Below are positions 29,243-38,256 of a stretch of 64,000 bases of DNA, in pieces. The notes beneath the pieces were generated by a model. That model was given only the letters and a program-made list of their open reading frames with translations, had not been told where the DNA came from and did no database searches. The stretch is from Phytopythium helicoides (Eukaryota > Oomycota > Peronosporomycetes > Pythiales > Pythiaceae), in contig JANFNE010000034.1 of assembly GCA_024867545.1 (NCBI GenBank), positions 535,029 through 599,028 on the forward strand, in the 5' to 3' direction. The position numbers and the translations under genes are program-made. Each line of letters starts with the position of its first letter. Positions within the stretch are counted from its first letter, which is position 1.

Positions 29243-31336
29243 TCAGATTATCGACTCCTGGTGCACCTGGTGTTGCGAAATCGCAGTGGAGGCACTCCCA
29301 TCCGTCAGCGACAATGGACCTTCATAGGAGCAGCTTCGCACATTGTGGCCCGGCCGCCGACACTTTCTACAAAGCCGCTCGCGTACAGGACGTGCCTGCA
29401 CCATATCGCTGACTTCCGATTGATTCGAATCTGCTGGCTGATTCGGATACCCTTCGATTTGTCCATCTTGAGGTTGGTCTTGGTGTTTTCTTTTCTTCGA
29501 CATCGCACCATTCGCGCTCATTCCCGAAGGCTGCCGCTGCCGTCGTAACCCCGAGTTCAGCGAGCTCTCGCAAAAAGGGTCCTCACTCAGACTCGATTTC
29601 AGAGGCATCTCGATCGATTTACCCCGGTACGCTCGCTCATAACTCTCCACCCAGTAACACGACTTGTACCGGCTGTAGTCTACATCCGTCTGCTTCGAGA
29701 AAAGCAGCGCCGCCAGAAAGTGACGACACGGAATCCCGTACTGGTCGATGAAAGAGCACGTGCACGCTGTTGACACGAAATCAACACGACGACGTCCATT
29801 CTGCTTCTTCGGATTCACCACATACGACACATTGTCAGACGCGCGCGTCACCCTGTAGCTACTGCTCTGCAGCTTCTCCGCATTGAATAGCTCCTGTGCA
29901 CGCGGAGTGATCTGACGCTTCAATTGTTTCATCTTGCCAGCCAACTGACTTCGCGCGTACACTTGCTGCATGAACAGATCCATCACGCTCTCCAAAAACT
30001 CGAATGGCAACATGTTCCGGAACCGGCGAGCGAGAAGCGACCCTTGTTCATCCTCCTGCTTCGACTCGGATACCATTGGCGAGTTGCTGATTAGCTCGCG
30101 ACTCCACTCGTTTTTCAGCGCATCCTCTTGCTCTTGCTCATCACTGTCGTAGAAGTTGCGAGAGCGACAGCCGTACAGCGCATTCTCCACACCCACGACA
30201 CCGTTCGAGGTATTCAGATTCCCCACCACGGCCCAACGCTCCACGGGTAGCTTCTGGAGGTAGTTGGCGACTGTCGGCCCACACAACGTCGCAATCCAGT
30301 TGAGCTGGCTGTTGTAGTCCTCGAACGTCTCGGAGCTCTGCAGTCCCCAGATTTGTGTCTGGTGTTGCTGACTGAATCCATTCAGCTGCGTCAGCTCCTT
30401 CTCGATGATGTATCGCGTGCAGAAGCGGAGTTTCAGTCCAAGCTCCGCTTCGAGGCACAACAGCTCAGGGTCCATGGCACACAACAGAGGAACTCCCTGG
30501 AGACTGATCCCCGCGTCTCGAATGCACTGGATAAACCACCGGTAGTTGTCTCGTGTGGGAGCATCGCAGCATGCGGCGGCAACCACCATGCTCTCGAGGT
30601 TCCCGTCTCTTCCGAGTAGGAAGAGGTGGTATCCCTCGTACTCTGCTTCGACGTTGGTGGCCCGGATGCAGTCGATTCCGTATATCTGTTGGTTGAATGG
30701 TGCTGCCTCGAAGAATACGCCACACGCCACAAAAGCTCGTCGGAACGCCCCAACTGGCTGCTCCTGCTCCCCAACCGCCTCGAGTCTCGGCACGTTGGTC
30801 TCATATCGCGCGACCGAGTCAGGTAGCCCTGGGCCAGGATTGAGCTCCCGGTACACCCGCAGCAGCGAGGGTATCATGCGGTAGGAGGCGCCGAGGTCGT
30901 CTCTAATCATGCGCTTCATGGAGTCCTTGGCTCTGTACACGGTGCGTATGTTTGCGCTGCCTGGCACGGCTGCGAGCAGCTCCCTTGCCGTGGCGCGGTT
31001 GGTGCCCGCGGCCTGCACGGCCTGTCTGAAGGCTGCGCTCTCGAGGATCTGTCGCTGCGTGGGCTTGGGCGTGGCGTCGCATTCGTCCGCGTGGCGCAGC
31101 TCGCACGATGAGACGTACCAGGACGAGTCCGTCTTGGAGTTGTGCTGGTAGAGCTGCACGAAGAAGCCGCAGGGGCTCGCGGACGCGCACGCCAGGCGCC
31201 GGTGCTTGCCGCCGCGGCTCACGACGCGCACGCGCTTGCGCTGGAAGAGCGCGAAGTCCTGCACCGCGTGGAACGCCGCCTTGCTGTTGGGGAAGTTCTG
31301 GCCGCGGCGCAGCGTTGGCTCGGCGTCCGAGGCCAT
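29243..31336 (-). CDS. MULE-type transposase-like SWIM zinc-finger protein, copy A
   Basis: Mutator-like-element transposase or a domesticated relative (FAR1-like), 697 residues from the ATG at 31334-31336 (MASDAEPTLRRG). In order: N-terminal FAR1/FLYWCH-like DNA-binding region (FALFQRKRVRV, CGFFVQLYQH); central transposase fold with candidate acidic residues in GIDCIRATNVE and CAMDPELLCLE; SWIM zinc finger CTCSFIDQYGIPCRH; C-terminal CCHC zinc knuckle CRKCRRPGHNVRSC. The frame is intact. I see no terminal inverted repeats or target-site duplication nearby, so it may be a host gene or an old insertion. Its central 1.17 kb is almost identical to copy B at 34073-35869. Confidence 0.8.
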   Translation of the reverse strand: MASDAEPTLRRGQNFPNSKAAFHAVQDFALFQRKRVRVVSRGGKHRRLACASASPCGFFVQLYQHNSKTDSSWYVSSCELRHADECDATPKPTQRQILESAAFRQAVQAAGTNRATARELLAAVPGSANIRTVYRAKDSMKRMIRDDLGASYRMIPSLLRVYRELNPGPGLPDSVARYETNVPRLEAVGEQEQPVGAFRRAFVACGVFFEAAPFNQQIYGIDCIRATNVEAEYEGYHLFLLGRDGNLESMVVAAACCDAPTRDNYRWFIQCIRDAGISLQGVPLLCAMDPELLCLEAELGLKLRFCTRYIIEKELTQLNGFSQQHQTQIWGLQSSETFEDYNSQLNWIATLCGPTVANYLQKLPVERWAVVGNLNTSNGVVGVENALYGCRSRNFYDSDEQEQEDALKNEWSRELISNSPMVSESKQEDEQGSLLARRFRNMLPFEFLESVMDLFMQQVYARSQLAGKMKQLKRQITPRAQELFNAEKLQSSSYRVTRASDNVSYVVNPKKQNGRRRVDFVSTACTCSFIDQYGIPCRHFLAALLFSKQTDVDYSRYKSCYWVESYERAYRGKSIEMPLKSSLSEDPFCESSLNSGLRRQRQPSGMSANGAMSKKRKHQDQPQDGQIEGYPNQPADSNQSEVSDMVQARPVRERLCRKCRRPGHNVRSCSYEGPLSLTDGSASTAISQHQVHQESII
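29564..30733 (-). repeat. 1170-bp direct repeat with 34100-35269
   Basis: The block matches 34100-35269 at constant offset 4536 with only about half a dozen substitutions seen by eye and no indel. Beyond both ends the copies still encode similar protein on the N-terminal side but their DNA is strongly diverged, so the near-identity is newer than the gene duplication. Confidence 0.92.
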
Positions 31337-31653
31337 GGCGACAGGCGCTTGCTTATGCTTGAGCTTCCAGGCGGCGATCGCGCCTTGTGTCACGCGGGGG
31401 GAGAAGAATAGTCACGAAAGTCGCAACGCGCCATTTTTCCCTTCTATGATTGGTTGAAAATGAGGAGAGAGGAAGGAGGGGGTTGGAGGAAAATGGACGC
31501 GCGCGCGCCAAGTGCCATTTTGGAGGCGAACTGTTTTTTTGCACCAATCACACATCATGCGAGGTGATGAGTTATTGCAGCCGCAACGTCAGCGGATCCG
31601 GCGGCTGGGGCCATTCGTCGATCTGCAGCGACTCGGCCAAGTCTCCAGCCGCC
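31337..31653. promoter_or_regulatory. Bidirectional promoter between transposase copy A and LarC
   Basis: 317 bases between divergent start codons. CCAAT-type boxes occur at 31449-31453 (reverse, ATTGG) and 31544-31548. A run of alternating CG/GC (about 31498-31508) lies between them. No other gene fits. Confidence 0.45.
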
Positions 31654-32000
31654 ATGGCTCCTTCCACCATGCTCTTCATCGACGCGTCGGCTGGCATTGC
31701 GGGCGACATGCTGCTGGGCGCGCTCATCGACGCGGTGCGCTGGCGAGCGGCGGACGTGACGAGGCAGAAGCGGAGCTGACGAGTGTGTCAATGCAGGGTG
31801 CGCCGCTGGAGGAGATCAAGAAGGGGCTGAACACGCTCGAGGGCATCCGAGGAGAGTGGGAACTGAGCGTCAGCCGCGTGTGGAAGGGCCCAGGGCAGAT
31901 TGCGGGCACCAAGGCGCACGTCGGATCCATCTACCAACACCGAGAGGCGGGGCCGCCCAAGGCGCTCGACCACGATCATGGACACGATCATGACCACGGA

Positions 32001-32050
<50 letters not shown>

Positions 32051-33612
32051 TGGGCATGGGCATGAGCACGATCACGATCATGGCCATGAGCACGACCACG
32101 ACCATGGACATGAGCATGATCACGACCATGATCATGACCACGACCATGGCCATGACCACGACCACGACCACGGACACTCGCACGATCACGATCATGGACA
32201 CTCGCACGACCACGACCATGGACACTCGCACGAACACTCTCATGAGCATTCGCACGGCCACGGCCACACACACGACGAGCCACAGCGCAATTTACCTGAC
32301 ATTGAAAAACTCATTTCGGAGAGCGGGCTGTCTGCGTGGGCGAAGGAGAAGAGTATCGCAGTGTTTCGCCATTTGGCAGCAGCTGAGGCTCACACTCACG
32401 GCACGAGTCTGGAGGAGATCCACTTCCACGAAGTTGGCGCGATCGACAGTATCATCGACACGGTTGGGTCAGTGGTGGCGATGGACCTGCTCGGGGTTCG
32501 ACAAGTGTACTGCTCATTACTCCCGTTTTCGTCGGGCACAGTCAAGTGCATGCATGGCGTGCTTCCCGTTCCCCCACCTGCAACGTTTCGCCTGATGATT
32601 GGTATCCCGGTCTGTCCTGCACCGAAGGGGTGAGTGCACACCACGCGTAGAACTATGGTTTCGGTGAAACTAACAGATAACATATTTGATGTGGCGTTGC
32701 ATCGATAGAGCTGCTGGCGAGCTGGTTACGCCCACCGGCATCAGCCTGGTAAAGGCTCTGGCGGAAGCATTTGGAGAGCCGCCGGCTTTCATTCCTACTC
32801 ATACCGGCGTCGGAGCCGGTACCAAGGAGTTCCCATACCATGCCAACATCGTACGTGTTGCAGTTGGTGAGAAGATTCAACCAGCGACTGAGAAGAGCTA
32901 TCCGAACCCTGCTGTTGCTCAAGCCACCAAGCATCAAGGAGAGGAGCAGAAAGTGGTCGTACTCGAGACCAATCTGGATGACTTGAACCCGCAAGCGATT
33001 GGTTACGTGTCGGAGATTTTGCTGCTACACTTCAAAGCTCTTGACGTGTGGTCGACGCCGATCCAAATGAAGAAAAATCGCCCTGCTGTCTGCCTCAGGT
33101 ACTGATGCAACATTCAATGCTGGGTGATGGTATGCTAATGGGGCTTTTCAAACACGCCTAGTGTGCTCTGCTACGAGAAGGACGAGACCGCCATCCGAGA
33201 GGTTCTCTTCAAGGAGACAAGCACGCTCGGAATCCGGCGGTACGTTATTGCAGATATGAATACCTCTAGCGAGTATGTTGTTGTTGTTGTTGTTGACTAA
33301 CGTGATGGTTGTTTATCAGAAAGGAGATGACGCGATTTGCGTTGGCACGGGAAATCATCTCGGTCAGCGCGTTCGACCGCGAAGTCGCCGTCAAAGTCGG
33401 ATACTTGGGCTCTGAGGTTGTCAACGCGTACCCAGAGTACGAGCACTGCAAGGTAATGTGTGTGGAACTAATCTCCGTACCTCGATGTATACTAATAGAA
33501 GGTATCACAGGCCATCGCGCTGGAGAAGAATGTTCCACTGCTTCAGGTCATTCAAAGTGTTCAGGAGATTGCTCGCGCCAAGCTTGGCGCCTCTGAGCTT
33601 TCGCACAGCTGA
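31654..33612 (+). CDS. larC: LarC-family nickel-pincer cofactor insertion protein with giant His array
   Basis: In bacteria LarC inserts nickel into the pincer nucleotide cofactor of lactate racemase (LarA) and related enzymes, using CTP. Six exons on the plus strand: 31654-31734, 31797-32629, 32709-33098, 33162-33239, 33320-33452 and 33511-33612, giving 538 residues. Every GT-AG join restores family sequence: LGALIDA/GAPLEE, PAPKG/AAGELVTPTG, PAVCL/SVLCYEK, LGIRR/KEMTRFA, EHCK/AIALEK. Conserved parts include the opening FIDASAGIAGDMLLG, the metal-site region EEIHFHEVGAIDSIIDTVG, and ETNLDDLNPQ with TPIQMKKNRP. Residues about 85-187 are an unbroken His-Asp/Gly/Glu/Ser alternation, probably a nickel store. 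The family is mainly prokaryotic; introns make this a real nuclear gene, not contamination. No LarA, LarB or LarE is in the window. Confidence 0.9.
31968..32276 (+). repeat. GAYCAY hexanucleotide-like repeat encoding a His-rich tract
   Basis: Degenerate tandem repeat of His codons alternating with Asp, Gly, Glu or Ser codons, about 103 codons with about 50 histidines, inside exon 2 of the LarC gene. Third-position and spacer variation (gaccac, gatcat, ggacac, tcgcac) shows it is maintained at protein level and not a young microsatellite. On the minus strand it produces long Val/Met- or Arg/Gly-rich shadow frames. Confidence 0.9.
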
Positions 33613-34072
33613 TAGTAGCGTGTATGTCACATGCACGAATGACATATTTTCGGGCACAATTGCTGAAGACTCCACGTGAATAATACTGTCATTGGCACGT
33701 TTTATTGAGGTCAAACAAGGGACGTTCACGAAAGCCATCTCAAACTTGGGTGATACTTTCCACCCGTGCAAATGTAGGTTGCCTGGATCATGTCGTGGAG
33801 CTCAAACGCCACGCTACTCGATTTCTTGTCCTGTCAAATCCGGATCAGAAGTTTGCAATTCGTGCATTATCACTCGTCTGCTGTGTTGGTATGAGCAACT
33901 TCGTACGTTGTGACCCGGCAGCCGGCAATTTGTGCAGCGGCGAATGTGTCCAAGTTGTGTTTCTGCATCCAGGTTGGCTGTAGGCAGGCGAAATTTGCTA
34001 TTTCCCAAATCATTCTGGGATTGCAGGTGCTCTCGCTTCTTCAATCTCGTACTAATTCTACAGTATAAGTCT
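33613..34072. other. Gap with an out-of-frame zinc-knuckle relic of transposase copy B
   Basis: 460 bases between LarC and the stop of copy B. On the minus strand, 33895-33936 encodes CTNCRLPGHNVRSC, the counterpart of the copy-A zinc knuckle, but in a different frame from the copy-B gene. So this stretch is the detached 3' end of copy B plus the shared 3' flank. Confidence 0.7.
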
Positions 34073-35869
34073 TCAAGCATTGTCGCTGGCGCCGTGCGGG
34101 CTCTCGCAAAAAGGGTCCTCACTCAGACTCGATTTCAGAGGCATCTCGATCGATTTACCCCGGTACGCTCGCTCATAACTCTCCACCCAGTAACACGACT
34201 TGTACCGGCTGTAGTCTACATCCGTCTGCTTCGAGAAAAGCAGCGCCGCCAGAAAGTGACGACACGGAATCCCGTACTGGTCGATGAACGAGCACGTGCA
34301 CGCTGTTGACACGAAATCAACACGACGACGTCCATTCTGCTTCTTCGGATTCACCACATACGACACATTGTCAGACGCGCGCGTCACCCTGTAGCTACTG
34401 CTCTGCAGCTTCTCCGCATTGAACAGCTCCTGCGCACGCGGAGTGATCTGACGCTTCAATTGTTTCATCTTGCCAGCCAGCTGACTTCGCGCGTACACTT
34501 GCTGCATGAACAGATCCATCACACTCTCCAAAAACTCGAATGGCAACATGTTCCGGAACCGGCGAGCGAGAAGCGACCCTTGTTCATCCTCCTGCTTCGA
34601 CTCGGATACCATTGGCGAGTTGCTGATTAGCTCGCGACTCCACTCGTTTTTCAGCGCATCCTCTTGCTCTTGCTCATCACTGTCGTAGAAGTTGCGAGAG
34701 CGACAGCCGTACAGCGCATTCTCCACACCCACGACACCGTTCGAGGTATTCAGATTCCCCACCACGGCCCAACGCTCCACGGGTAGCTTCTGGAGGTAGT
34801 TGGCGACTGTCGGCCCACACAACGTCGCAATCCAGTTGAGCTGGCTGTTGTAGTCCTCGAACGTCTCGGAGCTCTGCAGTCCCCAGATTTGTGTCTGGTG
34901 TTGCTGACTGAATCCATTCAGCTGCGTCAACTCCTTCTCGATGATGTATCGCGTGCAGAAGCGGAGTTTCAGTCCAAGCTCCGCTTCGAGGCACAACAGC
35001 TCAGGGTCCATGGCACACAACAGAGGAACTCCCTGGAGACTGATCCCCGCGTCTCGAATGCACTGGATAAACCACCGGTAGTTGTCTCGTGTGGGAGCAT
35101 CGCAGCATGCGGCGGCAACCACCATGCTCTCGAGGTTCCCGTCTCTTCCGAGTAGGAAGAGGTGGTATCCCTCGTACTCTGCTTCGACGTTGGTGGCCCG
35201 GATGCAGTCGATTCCGTATATCTGTTGGTTGAATGGTGCTGCCTCGAAGAATACTCCACACGCCACAAATGCGCGGTGGAAGATTCTATTTGCAAGCAGC
35301 GTTGAACTGGGTTCCGACAACGTGGCGGATTGATTCAAGGTGTCGTAGCGAGTGATCGACCCTGGGTTGAGGTCCTCAAAAATGTGCAGTAGCGACGGGA
35401 TCTTGCAGAAGGATACCTCCATGTTGTTGAGCAGAGTATCCTTTGCGGTGTTTTTTAGCATTGCTTTGGCTCGGCAGACGGTGCGTTTGCATCTTCCAGG
35501 CACTGATGCCTGTAACTCATGCACTGAGACCCCTTCTTGAACCGCCAACTGAAACTTGCCGTCTTCAGCGATTTGCCGCCCCGTGGGCTTGGGCGATGAG
35601 TCACAGACAGCTGAGTGCTGCAATTTACACGACGATATGTACCACGAGCTGTCCGTCTTGGAGTTGTGCTGGTAGAGCTGCACGAAGAAACCGCACGGAT
35701 TCGTGGACGAGCACACCATCCGTCTGTGAGTACCCCCGCGGCTCCCAACTCGCACCTGCTTTCGCTGGAAAAGCGCAAAGTCCTGAACAGCATGTACTGC
35801 CGCCATGCTATTCGGGATGTTGAGCGTGCGATAGAGCACCGGCTTGGCGTCTAGCGCGGCATTCGCCAT
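34073..35869 (-). CDS. MULE-type transposase-like SWIM protein, copy B, C-terminally shortened
   Basis: Paralogue of copy A, 598 residues, starting MANAALDAKPVLYRT (ATG at 35867-35869). It has the FAR1-like N-terminus (FALFQRKQVRV), the transposase core and the SWIM finger, the latter two nearly identical in DNA to copy A (34100-35269). The frame ends soon after the identical block (CESPHGASDNA, stop) and lacks the C-terminal zinc knuckle, which survives downstream in another frame (33895-33936). The loss coincides with the tract end at 34100, so a conversion event with a frame slip is the simplest cause. An unrecognised intron could in principle rejoin the frames, but I found no good donor. 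Function without the knuckle is uncertain. Confidence 0.78.
   Translation of the reverse strand: MANAALDAKPVLYRTLNIPNSMAAVHAVQDFALFQRKQVRVGSRGGTHRRMVCSSTNPCGFFVQLYQHNSKTDSSWYISSCKLQHSAVCDSSPKPTGRQIAEDGKFQLAVQEGVSVHELQASVPGRCKRTVCRAKAMLKNTAKDTLLNNMEVSFCKIPSLLHIFEDLNPGSITRYDTLNQSATLSEPSSTLLANRIFHRAFVACGVFFEAAPFNQQIYGIDCIRATNVEAEYEGYHLFLLGRDGNLESMVVAAACCDAPTRDNYRWFIQCIRDAGISLQGVPLLCAMDPELLCLEAELGLKLRFCTRYIIEKELTQLNGFSQQHQTQIWGLQSSETFEDYNSQLNWIATLCGPTVANYLQKLPVERWAVVGNLNTSNGVVGVENALYGCRSRNFYDSDEQEQEDALKNEWSRELISNSPMVSESKQEDEQGSLLARRFRNMLPFEFLESVMDLFMQQVYARSQLAGKMKQLKRQITPRAQELFNAEKLQSSSYRVTRASDNVSYVVNPKKQNGRRRVDFVSTACTCSFIDQYGIPCRHFLAALLFSKQTDVDYSRYKSCYWVESYERAYRGKSIEMPLKSSLSEDPFCESPHGASDNA
34100..35269 (-). 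repeat. 1170-bp direct repeat with 29564-30733
   Basis: Partner of the copy-A block. Together the direct repeats flank the whole LarC gene, so recombination between them would excise a 4536-bp segment. Confidence 0.92.
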
Positions 35870-36696
35870 GATCCGTCGATGCTTGTTTCTTGGCGCGGAA
35901 TGTCAGCAAATGGGGAGGCGAATAGCCCAGATCGTCGGAGAACAAAAGGAGGACGCGCACGTATTCGAGAAGTAGGCGCTAAAAGTATCAACGTGTGTCG
36001 TTATGAGCGTTGGCGTCAATCTCGGCGTGCTGGAAGTGATGGCTACGCGCTGATTTGTTCAGCGTGTCTCGCTGGAGTTTGCGCACACGTATCCTGAGTT
36101 GCATCACCGAGTCCTGGTGTCGATAGTTCGCATGCGAGTGGTGGGAGGTGTCAAGGAGAAGGATGTCACGTTTGATATACTGGTAGCAAACCAACTGTAC
36201 GAAGCGAGTTGCCTTGGTGTACGGTGGCGTAGGCACTTGATCATCCACCAGCGTTGATCCGAGCTCCTCACAGCTGCCTCAGGAACCGGATGCCCCCCGC
36301 AGGTGATTTCGTCCTGAAGAATCAGTCGGCAAGTGCGTATGTGTCATTTTTTTTTGTTTTTTTTTTCACGACTCATGCACGGATCATGATCGACCTCGTC
36401 AATCCCGTACATTCGTACCTCATTGCACCAGTCACCACCACCAGCACCAGCACATTCACGCTGTCGCCCTCGCATTGCAAGCACCACCGTCGAGACTGTG
36501 GGTTGCGGGCATGTGTGCTCGCCGCAAGCAATGATTTCGCTGGGTGGCTGGTGTTGAAGTGGCTTCCCCTATCCCCAAATGACGTTCGTGTGCTTTCCAG
36601 GAACTAGATCTTGCCGGCTGCCGCTCGCCCCTGCCAGCTAGCTCCCTCACTCTTCCTTCCTCTGCGTCGACCTCCTTCCCCGCCCGCCTCGACCTC
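35870..36696. other. Intergenic region upstream of transposase copy B and the C2-DysF gene
   Basis: 827 bases between divergent starts. A short plus-strand open stretch around 36064-36258 (SLEFAHTYPELHHRVLVSIV and on) has gene-like composition but no start, no splice partner and no family I know; it may be a gene fragment. A T-run lies at about 36350-36366. Both promoters should lie here. Confidence 0.4.
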
Positions 36697-37428
36697 ATGC
36701 CGGAGCTGTCGGTGACGCTGCTGCGCGCGTCCAACCTGCCCGTGGGCGACGCCAGCGTGCTGCAGGGCAGCGCGAGCGACCCGTACGTGACGTTCGAGCT
36801 CTGCGGCGAGTGCCAGCGCAGCTCCACCGTGCGCGCGACGCTCGACCCCGAGTGGAAGCCCGCCGAGACGTTCGTGTTCGAGCTGCCGGACGTGCAGCGC
36901 GCGCGTCTGCTCGTGCGCGTGGCGGACAACGATACGCTCAAGGCCGACGACCTGCTGGGCGAGTGCGTGCTGCCCGTGGCCGAGCTGGCGAGCGACGCCA
37001 ACCGGTCGGTGGCGCGCGCGCTGGCGCTGCAGGTGCCGCCCGAGCTCACGGCGTCCGCCAAGGGCCCCAGCCTGCTGCACGTCGAGCTGCGCCTCACCGT
37101 GGAGGACGACGGCCAGCTCACGCTCTCCGTGTGGGAGAACCAGGACTTCACGGCCGGCCGCTGGGTGCCGGCCAGCGGCAGCCAGTGGCGCCAGTGGTCG
37201 AGCTTCGACGGCCGCGAGTCCTCGGACACGTTCGAGCAGGTCGCGCCGCCCGTGCCAGAAGGGCTCGAGGGCAAGGGCTGGGCCTACGCCACCAAGAAGG
37301 GCGACGAGCACGGATGGGTGTATGCGAGCTCCTTCACGGGGCCGTGGGAGGGCTCGGCCTCGCTCTCGTCCTGTGCGCGCCGCCGCCTGTGGCAGAACCA
37401 CTGCCGGCCTGCCGTCGCCAGCGAGTAG
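36697..37428 (+). CDS. C2 domain protein with C-terminal DysF domain
   Basis: Membrane-associated adaptor of 243 residues. Residues 1 to about 115 form a C2 domain (SVTLLRASNLPVGD, SDPYVTFEL, DNDTLKADDLLGECVLPV) with acidic loop residues suited to Ca2+/phospholipid binding. Residues about 135-235 carry a dysferlin-type DysF pair: VWENQDFTAGRWVPASG as the N half and GWAYATKKGDEHGWVYASSF followed by RRRLWQNHCR as the C half. DysF occurs in peroxisomal Pex30-type proteins and in dysferlins; here it is fused to one C2 domain and no membrane helix is visible. The gene is extremely GC-rich compared with its neighbours. It is convergent with the MYND gene (76-base gap). Confidence 0.8.
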   Translation: MPELSVTLLRASNLPVGDASVLQGSASDPYVTFELCGECQRSSTVRATLDPEWKPAETFVFELPDVQRARLLVRVADNDTLKADDLLGECVLPVAELASDANRSVARALALQVPPELTASAKGPSLLHVELRLTVEDDGQLTLSVWENQDFTAGRWVPASGSQWRQWSSFDGRESSDTFEQVAPPVPEGLEGKGWAYATKKGDEHGWVYASSFTGPWEGSASLSSCARRRLWQNHCRPAVASE

Positions 37429-37504
37429 CAAGGACCCCACCAGTGTGCACGTGTGAATCAACGAAATGAAGCTCAGTCGTGACTTTCCTACTCAAACGCG
37501 TCCC

Positions 37505-38029
37505 CTACTTGAAGTACGCGCCAATGCGCCGCGCGCGCATGAGCTCATTCAGCCGCTCCAGCTCGCGCGGCTCGAACGTCTCCACTGCGTGGCGGTACGT
37601 GTTGTTGTACCGCCGGTTGAGCAGCAACCGAGCGTTCAGCGGTAGCGAGGCGTTCTCCCGCGCGGACGAGTCGTGCGTCTGCAGCATATCGAGGAAGAAC
37701 TCGAGCTTCTTGCGCGTGGGCATGGCCGAGCCCTTGGGAGGCGGCGTCTCGAGCCCGTGGCGATTGTACACAGCCCTGGCGCGGTCGTTGAGAGCCAAGA
37801 TGTCGGCGGGGGACATGCCCATAGCCACGGAGGGACCGTTGGGATCGGCCGACCTGATCCCGAGGGCCTCCAGCCTCTCGCGAGACGCCACCACCTCGTT
37901 GCAGTCAGGCTTGTGCTTGCGCCAGGCCGCAACCTGGCACTCGCGGCTGCACAGCGCAATGGCGCGGCAGCGACCACAACGAAACTTGGCAGGCTTGGCG
38001 CAGTTCTCGCACGGCGGCATCTTCTTCAT
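37505..38029 (-). CDS. Small MYND zinc-finger protein
   Basis: 174 residues from the ATG at 38027-38029 (MKKMPPCENC). The MYND finger fills the N-terminus with ligands C7, C10, C18, C21, C27, C31, H39 and C43; MYND fingers bind short Pro-rich peptides in other proteins. The remainder is helical, with a conserved-looking RARAVYNRHGLETPPPKG and a basic C-terminus (RARRIGAYFK). No SET or other catalytic domain is present, so a protein-interaction role is likeliest. The upstream open extension lacks conservation and is treated as 5' flank. Confidence 0.82.
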   Translation of the reverse strand: MKKMPPCENCAKPAKFRCGRCRAIALCSRECQVAAWRKHKPDCNEVVASRERLEALGIRSADPNGPSVAMGMSPADILALNDRARAVYNRHGLETPPPKGSAMPTRKKLEFFLDMLQTHDSSARENASLPLNARLLLNRRYNNTYRHAVETFEPRELERLNELMRARRIGAYFK

Positions 38030-38256
38030 GGCTTGGGCTGGAGCTTGGATCGAGGCGAATGAGGTCGGTAGGTGGGCGAAGTGTCGGGCAGGAGGAGAAA
38101 CGAGAAGTGAGCACACTCGGAGAGCAGCGCGAATGTTGAAGTTGGCTTGAGTGATGTTGCGAAGCTGTCTACATTGCTGCCAATGAAGGCGACATGCCAC
38201 CGTTGGCGATTGACAAGAAGGTCTCATTACATTACAACTAAATACTGCCTGCTTGC

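Noticed and set aside
31788..32283. Val/Met-rich and Arg/Gly-rich minus-strand frames
   Set aside because: They are shadows of the His-codon repeat in LarC.
29243..35869. Complete autonomous MULE transposons
   Set aside because: The coding parts are clear, but no terminal inverted repeats or target-site duplications could be seen around either copy.
35988..36260. Possible gene fragment upstream of the C2-DysF gene
   Set aside because: About 62 open codons with plausible composition, but no start, no splice partner and no recognised family.
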